DNA of 64,000 nt from Pusillimonas sp. MFBS29 (GCF_020687695.1 NZ_JAJEWL010000001.1:62001-126000); one strand, 5' to 3'; positions 37,677 through 46,278 are shown, counted from the stretch's first letter. Translations and numbers: made by a program. The notes: a model not told the origin generated them from the letters alone.

Positions 37677-38630
37677 TTAGCCTTCGAGCTGCTTCCACAT
37701 TTCGATGTCGCGTTCGGCGGTCCAGATACGGGGATCGTCGTAGCCCGTGGCTTCATCGTAGGCCCGCGATACATCGAACGGCATGCAATGATCGAAAATC
37801 ACCCAGTCGGCATAGCGCGGCTTCATGAAATCATAGGTTTCGCGATAGATGGTTTTCAGGTCTTTGCCATCGGCCACACCGTTGTTCACGCAGGTGTACA
37901 GGTCTGTCAGGAAGGCGCGAGTACCGGCCAGGCCTTTGCGCACTTCATTGGCGGATTTCAAGGCCGGCCCGCGGCCGGGCACCATTTTTTCGGCGTCGAA
38001 TTCGGCCAGGGTGTCCAGCGTGTGCGGCCATTCGCGGAAGTAGCAGTCACCGGCATAGGGGGTGGACTGATACTCGACCAGGTCGCCTGCAAAGAGAATG
38101 CGTTGTTCAGGCAGCCAGGCAATGGTGTCGCCTTTGGTGTGGCCGCGGCCGACCTGAAGGATCTGTACCTCGAGATTGCCCAGGTTGACCGTCATTTCGC
38201 CATCAAAGGTGATGGTGGGCCAGGTCAGGCCGGGTGGTACTGATTCGACGTTGCGGAACAGTCGGGGAAAGCGGCCGATTTCGCTGGCCTTGTCTTCTTC
38301 GCCGCGTTCGACTATCAGGTCGTAAGTGTCGCGGCTGGCGATGATTTCCTGGGCGTTATAGGCTGAGGCGCCCAGAACCCGAACGGCGTGATAGTGCGAC
38401 AGCAGGATGTATTTGATGGGTTTGTCGGTGACTTCCCTGACGCGCCGGATAACGTCTTGTGCCATGACCGGGGTGGCCTGGGTATCGATGACCATGACGG
38501 CGTCGTCGCCGATGATGATGCCGGTGTTGGGATCGCCTTCGGCCGTATAGGCATAGGCGTTATCTGACAGCTTCTCGAATGAAACGACCTTGTCTTCCAG
38601 GTCGGCGTGTGATGCGAATTGTTTGCTCAT
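37677..38630 (-). CDS. MBL-fold metallo-hydrolase with atypical metal motif
   Basis: A 317-residue metallo-beta-lactamase-fold protein. The usual HxHxDH motif reads SHYHAVRVLGA: the first two histidines are present, but the aspartate and third histidine are replaced by Val and Arg. Later ligands look intact (GRGHTKGDT, LFAGDLVE, FDHCMPFD). It may bind one metal or use different chemistry. It is first in the homogentisate operon and 26 bp before the hydroxylase, so an associated thioester or lactone substrate is possible but unproven. Confidence 0.85.
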   Translation of the reverse strand: MSKQFASHADLEDKVVSFEKLSDNAYAYTAEGDPNTGIIIGDDAVMVIDTQATPVMAQDVIRRVREVTDKPIKYILLSHYHAVRVLGASAYNAQEIIASRDTYDLIVERGEEDKASEIGRFPRLFRNVESVPPGLTWPTITFDGEMTVNLGNLEVQILQVGRGHTKGDTIAWLPEQRILFAGDLVEYQSTPYAGDCYFREWPHTLDTLAEFDAEKMVPGRGPALKSANEVRKGLAGTRAFLTDLYTCVNNGVADGKDLKTIYRETYDFMKPRYADWVIFDHCMPFDVSRAYDEATGYDDPRIWTAERDIEMWKQLEG

Positions 38631-38668
38631 CAGGGTGTGTCTCCGGTTGGTCTTTCAAACATAGATCA

Positions 38669-38720
38669 AATATAGAAGATAATTCGTCTATATGCAATGT
38701 ATTTGATATAAACGAATATC
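38669..38720 (-). promoter_or_regulatory. Promoter and overlapping dyads of the homogentisate operon
   Basis: On the minus strand TTGCAT (38692-38697) and TATATT (38669-38674) with a 17-bp spacer form a good sigma70 promoter, placing +1 near 38662. A dyad TATAGA-N10-TCTATA (38671-38692) spans the spacer and -10, and a second dyad GATAT-N6-ATATC (38705-38720) lies just upstream. No regulator gene lies beside the operon. Confidence 0.55.
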
Positions 38721-38722
38721 AA

Positions 38723-39550
38723 CTAGCGGCGTTGGCATTTCGGGCAAAAGTAAGTGGCGCGCTGGCCCTGGACGATGCGTCTTATGGGCGTACTGCATAT
38801 CGAGCAGGGTTTGCCGGATTTTTCATACACCGACGAGTGCAGGGCAAAATAAGCGCCGGGCTCGCCGGTGGCATTGACATAGTCGCGCAATGTGCTGCCG
38901 CCCGATTCCAGGGCGTGGCCCAGAGTGGTCAGGATGGCTTGCACCAGCGTATGGCAGCGCGCCCGGGACAGGCTGCCTGCCGCAGTTTTTGGATTGATGC
39001 GGGCCAGAAACAAGGCTTCCGATGCATAGATGTTGCCCACTCCAACCACGATGTCACCTGCCAGCAGTGCCTGTTTGATGGCTTGTGACTTGCCGCGCAG
39101 ACGCTGGTACAGATAGTCAGCTGTGAATAGCGGGTCGAAGGGCTCGATACCCAGTTTGGCCAGCAGTGGATGATCGGCAACCGGACCTGCGGCGGCATCG
39201 TGCCACAGGACGGCACCGAACCGGCGTGGATCGTGCAGCAGGAAGCGTGCGTCGTCGAACAGCCACTCGGCATGATCGTGTTTGCGTCGTTCCTCGGACA
39301 TCGGTGCGCGTCGCAAGGAACCCGACATGCCCAGGTGGACGATCTGCGTGCCGTGTCTGAAATTGATCAGCAGGTATTTGCCACGACGCTCGCAGGACAG
39401 CACGGTGTGTCCGCTGATGGTTGCGGGCAGCTCAGCCGGTATGGGCCAGCGCATACGAGGCTCGTAAACAACGAAGCGTTCAAGCACCTTGCCGGTCATA
39501 ATCGTCGCAATTCCGCGACGTGTGGTCTCGACTTCTGGTAGTTCGGGCAT
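38723..39550 (-). CDS. mutM: Formamidopyrimidine-DNA glycosylase
   Basis: A 275-residue base-excision repair enzyme that removes 8-oxoguanine and FaPy lesions and nicks the abasic site. The catalytic N-terminus MPELPEVETTRRG, the lysine in GKYLLINFRHG, the helix-two-turn-helix region VGVGNIYASEALF, and a C-terminal zinc finger (CSIC...CPKC, with a 16-residue spacer) are present. It is divergent from the TPR protein gene. Confidence 0.97.
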   Translation of the reverse strand: MPELPEVETTRRGIATIMTGKVLERFVVYEPRMRWPIPAELPATISGHTVLSCERRGKYLLINFRHGTQIVHLGMSGSLRRAPMSEERRKHDHAEWLFDDARFLLHDPRRFGAVLWHDAAAGPVADHPLLAKLGIEPFDPLFTADYLYQRLRGKSQAIKQALLAGDIVVGVGNIYASEALFLARINPKTAAGSLSRARCHTLVQAILTTLGHALESGGSTLRDYVNATGEPGAYFALHSSVYEKSGKPCSICSTPIRRIVQGQRATYFCPKCQRR

Positions 39551-39634
39551 AAGGGGGTGATAACATCCTAGATCTGATTATGTAATTTTGCCACCTGACG
39601 CTGCACGTAGGCGCAGCGGCGCTGGTTCTCCTGA

Positions 39635-41413
39635 ATGAAATTCTCCATTCCTTTGCTGCTTGCGGTGTTTGCTTCGGTTTGCGCAGCCTGGTCCTCCCCT
39701 TCAATGGCGGCCAAGGACGATAACGGGCGAGAACAGGCCGAACAAATCCGCTTGAGGGCGGGCGAACTGCCGGCGGTCAAGCTTACCGCCGATATTCTGT
39801 ACCGATTGGTGGCTGCCGAGTTATCGGCTACTCGTGGTGGCTACGATATGGCCAGCCAGACCTTGCTCGAACTGGCGCGTGAAACCTCCGATCCGCGTCT
39901 GGCCAAGCGGGCCTTCCAGTTTTCCATGGTCGCGCGCGACTTGTCGCGGGCGCTGGCTTCTGCGCGGCTATGGGCGATGCTCTCTCCTCAGGATCCGGAA
40001 GCGGTTGCATCGTCGCTCGCCTTGTCTGCCTCGAATGGCCAGACAGCCGGGCTGGCCGCGGCGCTGAACGCCCGCATAGAAAAGGCCGACAACAAAGAGC
40101 AGGCAATCGCACAGGCCTCGGCCATCGTCAACAAGATGTCCGACAAGCGTCTGGCGCTCGAGGTCATGGAGCAGGCCCTGCCCGCGGCACAACGCAAGCT
40201 GCCGGTGGCGCACCTGGCCTTGTCCGATGCTGCCTGGGCCGCCATGGATGCGGGGCGTGCGCTGAGCGAGGCCCAGCAGGCGCAGCGTCTGGATCCCGAG
40301 TCTGAAGATGCCGCCCAGCGCGTGCTTGAGTATGGCCTCAAGGTTGATCCCGAGGCAGCCATTAGCCAGACCCGAGCGTATCTGGCCAAAAATCCCGAGC
40401 GTCGGCGCTTGCAGATGATGCTGATCAACCGGCTGGTCGAGCGGCGCGAATACGATGCTGCGCTGGAGCAGGTTGCAGCCATGCGCCGCTACGCTCCGGA
40501 AGATTTTGATCTGATTTACTCCGAGGCCGAGGTTAATATTCGTGCCGGCAATTACGACAAGGCACAAGTGCTGCTGTACGACTATATCAACGTGCAGACT
40601 CAGCGCAGGCAGTCCATCAACGACAAGGCCAGTAGTGCCGTGGCCGATGCCTCTGACGCGCGCCTGTTGCTGGTGCAGATAGCAGAAAAGCAGAACAGGC
40701 TGGACGACGCGATCAAGCAGCTGGATCTGATAGACGATAGCTCACTGCGTTTTCAGGCGCAGATACACAAGGCTGTCCTGCAGGCGCGTCAGGGAGACCT
40801 GGTCAAGGCCAAGGCGACTATCGATTCCCTGAAGCCCCAGGATGTGCACGAGCGTACGGTGTCAGCCCTGACGATGGCATCCATTTATCGTGAGGCCGGT
40901 CGCACGGATACCGCTGTCGAGATACTGGAAAGGGCTGACAAAAACATCCCCGACTCAGCCGAGATCAAGTACGACCTGGCCATGCTGCAGGAACGTCAGG
41001 GCAACATCGAGGGATTCGAGACCCTGATGAAACGGGTGATAGAAATCGACCCTGAAAATGCCAATGCCTACAATGCACTGGGCTATACCTATGCCGATCA
41101 GGATCGCTTGCTGGACGAAGCTGAAGACTTGCTGGAACGTGCCCTCGATCTGGATCCTGACAATCCGTATATCCTGGATAGTGTTGGCTGGTATCTGTTC
41201 CGGGTTGGCGATAATGAAGCGGCCGTAGAGTATCTGCAGCGCTCCTATCGACAACTGCCGTCGGCCGACGTGGCCGCCCACCTTGGCGAAGTGCTGTGGG
41301 TCAGCGAGCGTCAGGATGAAGCCAGGAAAGTCTGGAAAGAGGGGGTGGGACTTGATCCCCAGAATGAAACGCTGCTCAAGACCCTGAAAAGATTAGGAGT
41401 GACCCTGAAATGA
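39635..41413 (+). CDS. Periplasmic tetratricopeptide repeat protein
   Basis: A 592-residue exported protein with an N-terminal signal peptide (MKFSIPLLLAVFASVCAAWS, cleavage near SMA-AK). The body is helical with degenerate TPRs and at least three clear TPR units near the C-terminus, for example NAYNALGYTYADQDRLLDEA and DNEAAVEYLQRSYRQLPSAD. Function is unknown. It overlaps lolB by 4 bp, and this pairing upstream of lolB-ispE is common in related bacteria, hinting at an outer-membrane or lipoprotein role. Confidence 0.88.
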   Translation: MKFSIPLLLAVFASVCAAWSSPSMAAKDDNGREQAEQIRLRAGELPAVKLTADILYRLVAAELSATRGGYDMASQTLLELARETSDPRLAKRAFQFSMVARDLSRALASARLWAMLSPQDPEAVASSLALSASNGQTAGLAAALNARIEKADNKEQAIAQASAIVNKMSDKRLALEVMEQALPAAQRKLPVAHLALSDAAWAAMDAGRALSEAQQAQRLDPESEDAAQRVLEYGLKVDPEAAISQTRAYLAKNPERRRLQMMLINRLVERREYDAALEQVAAMRRYAPEDFDLIYSEAEVNIRAGNYDKAQVLLYDYINVQTQRRQSINDKASSAVADASDARLLLVQIAEKQNRLDDAIKQLDLIDDSSLRFQAQIHKAVLQARQGDLVKAKATIDSLKPQDVHERTVSALTMASIYREAGRTDTAVEILERADKNIPDSAEIKYDLAMLQERQGNIEGFETLMKRVIEIDPENANAYNALGYTYADQDRLLDEAEDLLERALDLDPDNPYILDSVGWYLFRVGDNEAAVEYLQRSYRQLPSADVAAHLGEVLWVSERQDEARKVWKEGVGLDPQNETLLKTLKRLGVTLK

Positions 41414-41991
41414 CGGGTATGTGGCTGAAACGCTGTCGCCTGTGGTGGTGCGCAGCCTTTGTCGGGTTCCTGCTGACAGCCTGTGCCACGCCGCAGCGCA
41501 TAGGTGGCGTCAATGCAGATACCTTTGAGCGCACCGGACGGTTTGCGCTGAATGTCCTGTATATCGATGGCAAGCGAGACGCGGTTCAGGGCGGGTTTGC
41601 CTGGCAAGACGACGGCAACAATCTCAGGCTCGATCTGGCCAATCCGCTGGGCAGCACCTTGGCGCGTGTCGATGTGTCGCCTGGCCAGGCCGTGCTGACG
41701 CACAGTGATGGCCACCAAGAGCGGGCGCGGCATGCAGATGATCTGGTCGAACTGGTGCTGGGCAGCCCCATGCCGGTGGCGGGCTTGCGGGATTGGCTGC
41801 AAGGCGAAACGGGTCGTGATCAGACCGATGGCCTGCAGAGGAATGAATCCGGTCAGATCACCGAGTTCAGCCAGAATGGCTGGCGTGTGCGGCTTTCGCG
41901 TTACGACAGCCACGGTCCGCGCCTGCTGCAGTTGAATCGCAAAGACAGCAATCGCGACATCAGTCTGAGGCTGGTTGTCGACGGCGACTGA
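41410..41991 (+). CDS. lolB: Outer membrane lipoprotein receptor LolB
   Basis: A 193-residue lipoprotein that accepts lipoproteins from LolA and inserts them in the outer membrane. The lipobox LLTACA follows a short signal sequence. The LolB core shows RTGRFALNVLYIDGKRDAVQ, FAWQDDGNNLRLDLANPLG and VAGLRDWLQGE. The start overlaps the TPR gene stop (ATGA). ispE follows after 29 bp, an arrangement common to many proteobacteria. Confidence 0.93.
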   Translation: MTGMWLKRCRLWWCAAFVGFLLTACATPQRIGGVNADTFERTGRFALNVLYIDGKRDAVQGGFAWQDDGNNLRLDLANPLGSTLARVDVSPGQAVLTHSDGHQERARHADDLVELVLGSPMPVAGLRDWLQGETGRDQTDGLQRNESGQITEFSQNGWRVRLSRYDSHGPRLLQLNRKDSNRDISLRLVVDGD

Positions 41992-42020
41992 CGCAGCCTT
42001 TGATACAAAGGAAAGCATAA

Positions 42021-42944
42021 GTGGCTTTGTACGATGTGCCCGCGCCGGCCAAAATCAATCTTTTTCTGCACGTTACCGGTCGACGAGCCGACGGCTACCA
42101 CACGCTGGAAACTGTCTTCAGATTCATTGACCTGTGTGACAGCCTGAGTTTTGACTTGCGTCGTGACGGGCAAATCGAACGTGATGAAGATGCCGGGTTG
42201 CCCGGACTGGCGCCGCAGGATGATCTGGTACTGCGCGCCGCGCACGCTCTTCAGAAAGCGACCGGCACCAGGCAGGGTGTCCAGATACGCTACGAGAAGC
42301 ACATTCCTGCCGGAGGAGGGCTGGGTGGAGGATCCAGTGATGCCGCCACGACGCTGATTGCGCTGAACCGGCTCTGGCAGACTGGCTTAAGCCGCGATGA
42401 GCTGATGGCTCTGGCACGACCGCTGGGCGCCGACGTGCCGGTCTTTATCTTCGGCCGCCCGGCATTTGCCCGGGGCATAGGCGACGTCCTTGAGCCGGTG
42501 GAATTGCCCGAGCGGTCCTATCTTGTTGTGCATCCGCCGCAGCATGTGCCAACTGCAGCTGTTTTTTCCGCCCCTGATTTGACAAGAAATACAGAATCAG
42601 TCAGAATAACGGTCTTTGCTGATTGGCAAAAAATCAATGCACCAAAGAACGGCCTTATTGAAGGTGGTTTATTTGGAAGCAACGATCTTGAGCCAGTTGT
42701 TTTTGCGAAGTACCCTAAGGTTGAGCAGGCTGCCAAGTGGCTGTACGATCGAGGGTTCAGCGCAAGAATGAGCGGGTCGGGCGCTTGTATTTTTGTTGAG
42801 TTTGTAACTTTGCAACAGGCCCGGATGTCGCAGCAGCAAATTATTAGTAAAATATCTGGTGTACACGGTAATGCGTTTATTCAAGAAAGCTGGGCTTGTC
42901 CGGGCTTGATTGATCATCCGCTTCTGCACTGGGTAAGCAGTTAA
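42021..42944 (+). CDS. ispE: 4-(cytidine 5'-diphospho)-2-C-methyl-D-erythritol kinase
   Basis: A 307-residue GHMP kinase of the MEP isoprenoid pathway. The N-terminus VPAPAKINLFLHVTGRRADGYH is typical (written here as PAKINLFLHVTGRRADGYH) and the ATP loop is PAGGGLGGGSSDAATT; MSGSGACIF closes the active site. A GTG start preceded by AAAGGAAAG is used. From about 42540 the gene drops to roughly 45% GC by hand count against about 60% before, unlike its neighbours. It ends 2 bp before tRNA-Gln. Confidence 0.95.
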   Translation: MALYDVPAPAKINLFLHVTGRRADGYHTLETVFRFIDLCDSLSFDLRRDGQIERDEDAGLPGLAPQDDLVLRAAHALQKATGTRQGVQIRYEKHIPAGGGLGGGSSDAATTLIALNRLWQTGLSRDELMALARPLGADVPVFIFGRPAFARGIGDVLEPVELPERSYLVVHPPQHVPTAAVFSAPDLTRNTESVRITVFADWQKINAPKNGLIEGGLFGSNDLEPVVFAKYPKVEQAAKWLYDRGFSARMSGSGACIFVEFVTLQQARMSQQQIISKISGVHGNAFIQESWACPGLIDHPLLHWVSS

Positions 42945-42946
42945 AT

Positions 42947-43023
42947 TGGGGAATCGCCAAGCTGGTTAAGGCACTGGATTTTGATTCCAGCATGCGAAGG
43001 TTCGAATCCTTCTTCCCCAGCCA
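42947..43023 (+). tRNA. tRNA-Gln (anticodon TTG)
   Basis: A 7-bp acceptor stem TGGGGAA (42947-42953) pairs with TTCCCCA (43013-43019), with discriminator G and an encoded CCA (43021-43023). The D arm, anticodon stem CTGGA/TCCAG with loop TTTTGAT giving anticodon TTG, and the T arm GAAGGTTCGAATCCTTC are all visible. It lies between ispE and prs and may be on the same transcript. Confidence 0.97.
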
Positions 43024-43031
43024 CTTCTTTT

Positions 43032-43115
43032 CAAGCCGCAAGGCTTGTGCAGTTAACGTAAAGCTGTTGAGTCGGCCCCTAACGGCGGTGCTGGTCAACA
43101 GCTTTGTTGTTTAAC
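43032..43115 (+). promoter_or_regulatory. Two hairpins between tRNA-Gln and prs
   Basis: CAAGCC-GCAA-GGCTTG (43032-43047) is a 6-bp hairpin with a GNRA-type loop. A longer dyad follows: GTTAA (43052-43056) with TTAAC (43111-43115), and AAAGCTGTTGA (43060-43070) with TCAACAGCTTT (43095-43105), around a 24-nt interior. The structure could be a tRNA 3' processing/termination element or a leader controlling prs. There is no long T tract. Confidence 0.55.
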
Positions 43116-43136
43116 GCTACGCATACTATCTCCGCC

Positions 43137-44087
43137 ATGGCAAACGACAGATTCATGATTTTTACCGGCACGGCTAACACTCGTTTAGCGGTCGATGTTG
43201 CAAATCACTTAGACATGTCGCTTGGGAAAATGACCGTTGGCCGTTTCTCCGACGGCGAAGTCATGGTGGAAATCAACGAGAACGTGCGCGGCAAAGATGT
43301 TTTCGTCCTGCAGCCAACCTGTGCACCCACGAACGATAATCTCATGGAAATCATGGTGATGGTCGATGCGTTGCGCCGTGCCTCGGCAGGGAAAATCACC
43401 GCCGCCATTCCGTATTTTGGCTACGCCCGCCAGGATCGACGCCCACGCTCCGCCCGTGTGTCCATATCGGCCAAGGTCGTTGCCAACATGCTGCAGGTAG
43501 TGGGTGTTGATCGCGTCATGACCATGGACCTGCATGCCGATCAAATCCAGGGCTTCTTTGATATCCCTGTCGATAACATCTATGCAGGCCCGATTTTGCT
43601 GGGCGATATCTGGCGTCGCAACTATCAGAACCTGGTCGTGGTGTCACCCGACATCGGTGGTGTGGTGCGGGCCCGTGCGCTGGCCAAACAACTTGAAGCC
43701 GACCTGGCCATCATCGACAAGCGTCGACCGCGTGCCAATGTGTCGGAAGTCATGAATATCATCGGCGAAGTCGATGGCCGTACCTGCATCATCATGGATG
43801 ACATGGTCGATACGGCCGGTACGCTTTGCAAGGCTGCGCAAGCGCTCAAGGAACGCGGCGCAACCACGGTTTATGCCTATTGCACCCATCCGGTATTGTC
43901 GGGTGGCGCGGTGCAACGCATTATGGAATCAGAGCTCGACGAGCTGGTCGTGACTGATACGATTCCCTTGTCGGAATCCGCACGTGACTGCAAGAAGATT
44001 CGTCAGCTTTCTTGCGCTTCGCTGTTGGGCGAAACCATGCTGCGAATTTCGAACGCCGAATCGGTCAGTTCCCTTTTCGTCGATTAG
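43137..44087 (+). CDS. prs: Ribose-phosphate pyrophosphokinase (PRPP synthetase)
   Basis: A 316-residue enzyme making PRPP from ribose 5-phosphate and ATP, feeding nucleotide, His and Trp synthesis. Motifs are [47 protein letters not shown] and the PRPP loop [13 protein letters not shown]. The start MANDRFMIF at 43137 gives the usual length; an upstream in-frame ATG falls in the leader hairpin and was rejected. Confidence 0.96.
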   Translation: MANDRFMIFTGTANTRLAVDVANHLDMSLGKMTVGRFSDGEVMVEINENVRGKDVFVLQPTCAPTNDNLMEIMVMVDALRRASAGKITAAIPYFGYARQDRRPRSARVSISAKVVANMLQVVGVDRVMTMDLHADQIQGFFDIPVDNIYAGPILLGDIWRRNYQNLVVVSPDIGGVVRARALAKQLEADLAIIDKRRPRANVSEVMNIIGEVDGRTCIIMDDMVDTAGTLCKAAQALKERGATTVYAYCTHPVLSGGAVQRIMESELDELVVTDTIPLSESARDCKKIRQLSCASLLGETMLRISNAESVSSLFVD

Positions 44088-44094
44088 TACACTC

Positions 44095-44191
44095 GTTGCC
44101 TGCTGGTCGCGGCAGGCAACAGTCGTTCGCGGCGCAATATCGCGCCGCGTTTACCAACTGGGTCTGCGCCGTCTTTACAGACTGTGCAGAC
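44095..44191 (+). promoter_or_regulatory. Three consecutive hairpins upstream of rplY
   Basis: GTTGCCTGC (44095-44103)/GCAGGCAAC (44112-44120), CGCGGCGC (44128-44135)/GCGCCGCG (44142-44149), and GTCTGC (44162-44167)/GCAGAC (44186-44191) enclosing GTCT/AGAC (44171-44174, 44179-44182) fill the 126-bp gap between prs and rplY. The last has a symmetric 3x3 internal loop and ends about 10 nt before the ribosome binding site. A ribosomal-protein autoregulatory leader is possible. Confidence 0.5.
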
Positions 44192-44213
44192 TTAAATGCA
44201 ACTGGAGTTCTTC

Positions 44214-44837
44214 ATGAAATTCAACGCCACTTCGCGTAGCGATAAGGGTACGAGTGCGAGCCGCCGCCTGCGCCACGCTGGCCGTGTTCCCGCCATCGTT
44301 TACGGCGGCAAAGCCGATCCCCTGAGCATCGAGCTTGACCACAACGAAATTTTCCATGCCCTGCGCAAGGAAGCCTTCCACGCATCCATTCTCGACATGG
44401 AACTGGACGGCAAGAGCCAGCAAGTATTGCTGCGCGCCGTTCAATGGCACCCCTACAAGCAGCAGGTCCTGCACGTTGACTTCCAGCGCGTTGACGCCAA
44501 GCAGACCATCACCACCAAGGTGCCCCTGCACTACGTCAACGGTGAAGCTTCGCCCGCAGTCAAGATCCATGGCCAGATCATCAGCCACGTCATGACCGAA
44601 CTCGAAGTGACCTGCCTGCCTGCAGACCTGCCCCAAGCCATTGAGGTTGACCTCAGCGAGCTGGAAGGCGGTGCCAACATCTACCTGTCCAACATCACTC
44701 TGCCCGCAGGCGTGGTGCACACCGTACACGGCGCTGAAGGCGACCTGGTACTGGCAGCTGCCCTGGCCAAGCGTGGCGGTGACACCGCTGAAGAAGCCGG
44801 TGACGATGCCGAAGGCACTCAGGAAGCCGCTGAATAA
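44214..44837 (+). CDS. rplY: 50S ribosomal protein L25/general stress protein Ctc
   Basis: A 207-residue two-domain L25 (CTC) protein that binds 5S rRNA. The N-terminal L25 domain has [20 protein letters not shown] and [10 protein letters not shown]; the C-terminal TL5 beta domain has [19 protein letters not shown]; an acidic tail ends [15 protein letters not shown]. The start at 44214 is preceded by TGGAG. It is followed by an intrinsic terminator and pth, the classical order. Confidence 0.96.
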   Translation: MKFNATSRSDKGTSASRRLRHAGRVPAIVYGGKADPLSIELDHNEIFHALRKEAFHASILDMELDGKSQQVLLRAVQWHPYKQQVLHVDFQRVDAKQTITTKVPLHYVNGEASPAVKIHGQIISHVMTELEVTCLPADLPQAIEVDLSELEGGANIYLSNITLPAGVVHTVHGAEGDLVLAAALAKRGGDTAEEAGDDAEGTQEAAE

Positions 44838-44861
44838 GGGCTTATCCCATCAGCCTTCCAG

Positions 44862-44896
44862 CCCCTGCCTGGCTTTATGCCGGCGGGGGTTTTTCT
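44862..44896 (+). terminator. Rho-independent terminator after rplY
   Basis: CCCCTGCC (44862-44869) pairs with GGCGGGGG (44882-44889), with one G-U pair and a 12-nt loop, followed by TTTTTCTT. It sits 25 bp after the rplY stop and before pth. Confidence 0.8.
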
Positions 44897-44912
44897 TGTG
44901 TAGACTCTGCTC

Positions 44913-45509
44913 ATGACTCTTCCTATACGCCTGATCATCGGCCTGGGTAACCCCGGCCCTGAATACGAGACTACCCGCCACAATGCCGGTTTCTGGCTCG
45001 CAGACCATTTGGCTGACGACCTGAAGACGTCCTTCAGCATGGAAAAGGGCTTTTCGGCATGGGTGGCCAAGGGCCGTCACGACGGCGAGGCAGTCATCCT
45101 TGCCAAGCCCGCCACGTTCATGAATCGCTCGGGTCAGGCTGCAGGGGCTTTGCTGCGCTTTTACAAGCTGGTTCCCGAGCAGGTGCTGGTTCTGCACGAC
45201 GAACTCGACCTTATGCCTGGTCAGGTCAAGCTCAAGCAAGGCGGCGGACATGCCGGCCATAACGGTCTGAAGGACATACAGAGTGCGTTTTCGAATCCGG
45301 GGTTCTGGCGTCTGCGCCTGGGCATAGGGCATCCGCGCACATTGGGACTGGCCCAGCAGGTTGCCGCGTTTGTCCTGAACCCTCCGCGTCGGGAAGAATT
45401 AACGCAGATAGAAGGTGTGATAGATCGTTGCCGGGCCATCTTTCCAGCGCTGTTGCGCGGCGAATTCACACAAGCCACGAACCAGCTGCACGAGGCCAAT
45501 CGTGGCTGA
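44913..45509 (+). CDS. pth: Peptidyl-tRNA hydrolase
   Basis: A 198-residue Pth that recycles peptidyl-tRNA dropped by stalled ribosomes. [19 protein letters not shown] carries the catalytic histidine; [25 protein letters not shown] and [13 protein letters not shown] are the other conserved blocks. Its 3' end overlaps the following membrane protease gene by 8 bp. Confidence 0.97.
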   Translation: MTLPIRLIIGLGNPGPEYETTRHNAGFWLADHLADDLKTSFSMEKGFSAWVAKGRHDGEAVILAKPATFMNRSGQAAGALLRFYKLVPEQVLVLHDELDLMPGQVKLKQGGGHAGHNGLKDIQSAFSNPGFWRLRLGIGHPRTLGLAQQVAAFVLNPPRREELTQIEGVIDRCRAIFPALLRGEFTQATNQLHEANRG

Positions 45510-46278
45510 CGGCCGCCCGGCGGATATGCGGTTTCGTGATGAGCTGCGTGATTTCTTCCGCTTTATAGTGCGCCCCCGTCTGGGGCCGCGCCTGCCTGGC
45601 CGTCATGCCACCCGTGGATGGTGGGAAGACTGGTTCCCTGCATTGTCGGTAGGGCGGCTGCTGAAGTGGGCTTTGTTTCTCTGGAGCATAAATCTGGTGT
45701 TCCTCGGGCCAATTGCCGTGGCGGCCGCGACGGCAGGGGGCGCTACGCACAGGCTGAATATTCACGATATACCCTGGATGGCCGCACTCCTGTGGGCACC
45801 GATAGTGGAAGAGCTGCTGTTCCGCTACAGCATGCGTCGGCCAGGTGGCTTGTGGTGGCTGGTGCCGGCAGCGGTAGCCGCCCTGCTGATGGGGCCGGGA
45901 TGGAGTGGCGCCTTGCTGGTTGCCGCTATTTTGCTGATTTGCTGGCTGCCCCACCTGGTGGGTCCGTCGTGTGCCAGCCGGCCATTGCCGTGGCGCTATC
46001 GCCTGGCGTTTCGCCGTGCCTTCCCCTGGGTTTTCCACGCGGCTTCGTTATTGTTTGCGGCTGTGCATTTGTATAACTTCCAGCTGCACAACACGCCGTG
46101 GTGGTTGTTGCCGCTGCTGGTGCTGCCCCAATGGCTGACGGGTCTGGTCCTGGGCTGGCTGCGGGTCAAGCGAGGCATAGGTGCGTCCATGCTGCTGCAC
46201 GGCATCTTCAACGGCGGGCCGCTGGTGGTGGTCTGGATGTTGATGCAGTGGGCGCCCGACATGGTCAATGCCTTGTAG
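45502..46278 (+). CDS. CPBP family intramembrane glutamic endopeptidase
   Basis: A 258-residue polytopic membrane protein. The CPBP/Abi signature is present: glutamates in [16 protein letters not shown] (EExxxR), a histidine in [10 protein letters not shown], and [12 protein letters not shown]. Related proteins include CAAX-type proteases and bacteriocin-immunity factors; the substrate here is unknown. A GTG at 45502 overlaps the end of pth; an ATG 24 bases later is an alternative start. It sits between two universally conserved genes, pth and ychF. Confidence 0.82.
   Translation: MADGRPADMRFRDELRDFFRFIVRPRLGPRLPGRHATRGWWEDWFPALSVGRLLKWALFLWSINLVFLGPIAVAAATAGGATHRLNIHDIPWMAALLWAPIVEELLFRYSMRRPGGLWWLVPAAVAALLMGPGWSGALLVAAILLICWLPHLVGPSCASRPLPWRYRLAFRRAFPWVFHAASLLFAAVHLYNFQLHNTPWWLLPLLVLPQWLTGLVLGWLRVKRGIGASMLLHGIFNGGPLVVVWMLMQWAPDMVNAL

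Noticed and set aside
38682-38717. ATTCGT/ACGAAT pair upstream of the homogentisate operon as the operator
   Set aside because: The arms are 30 bp apart and overlap two better dyads; probably by chance in AT-rich DNA.
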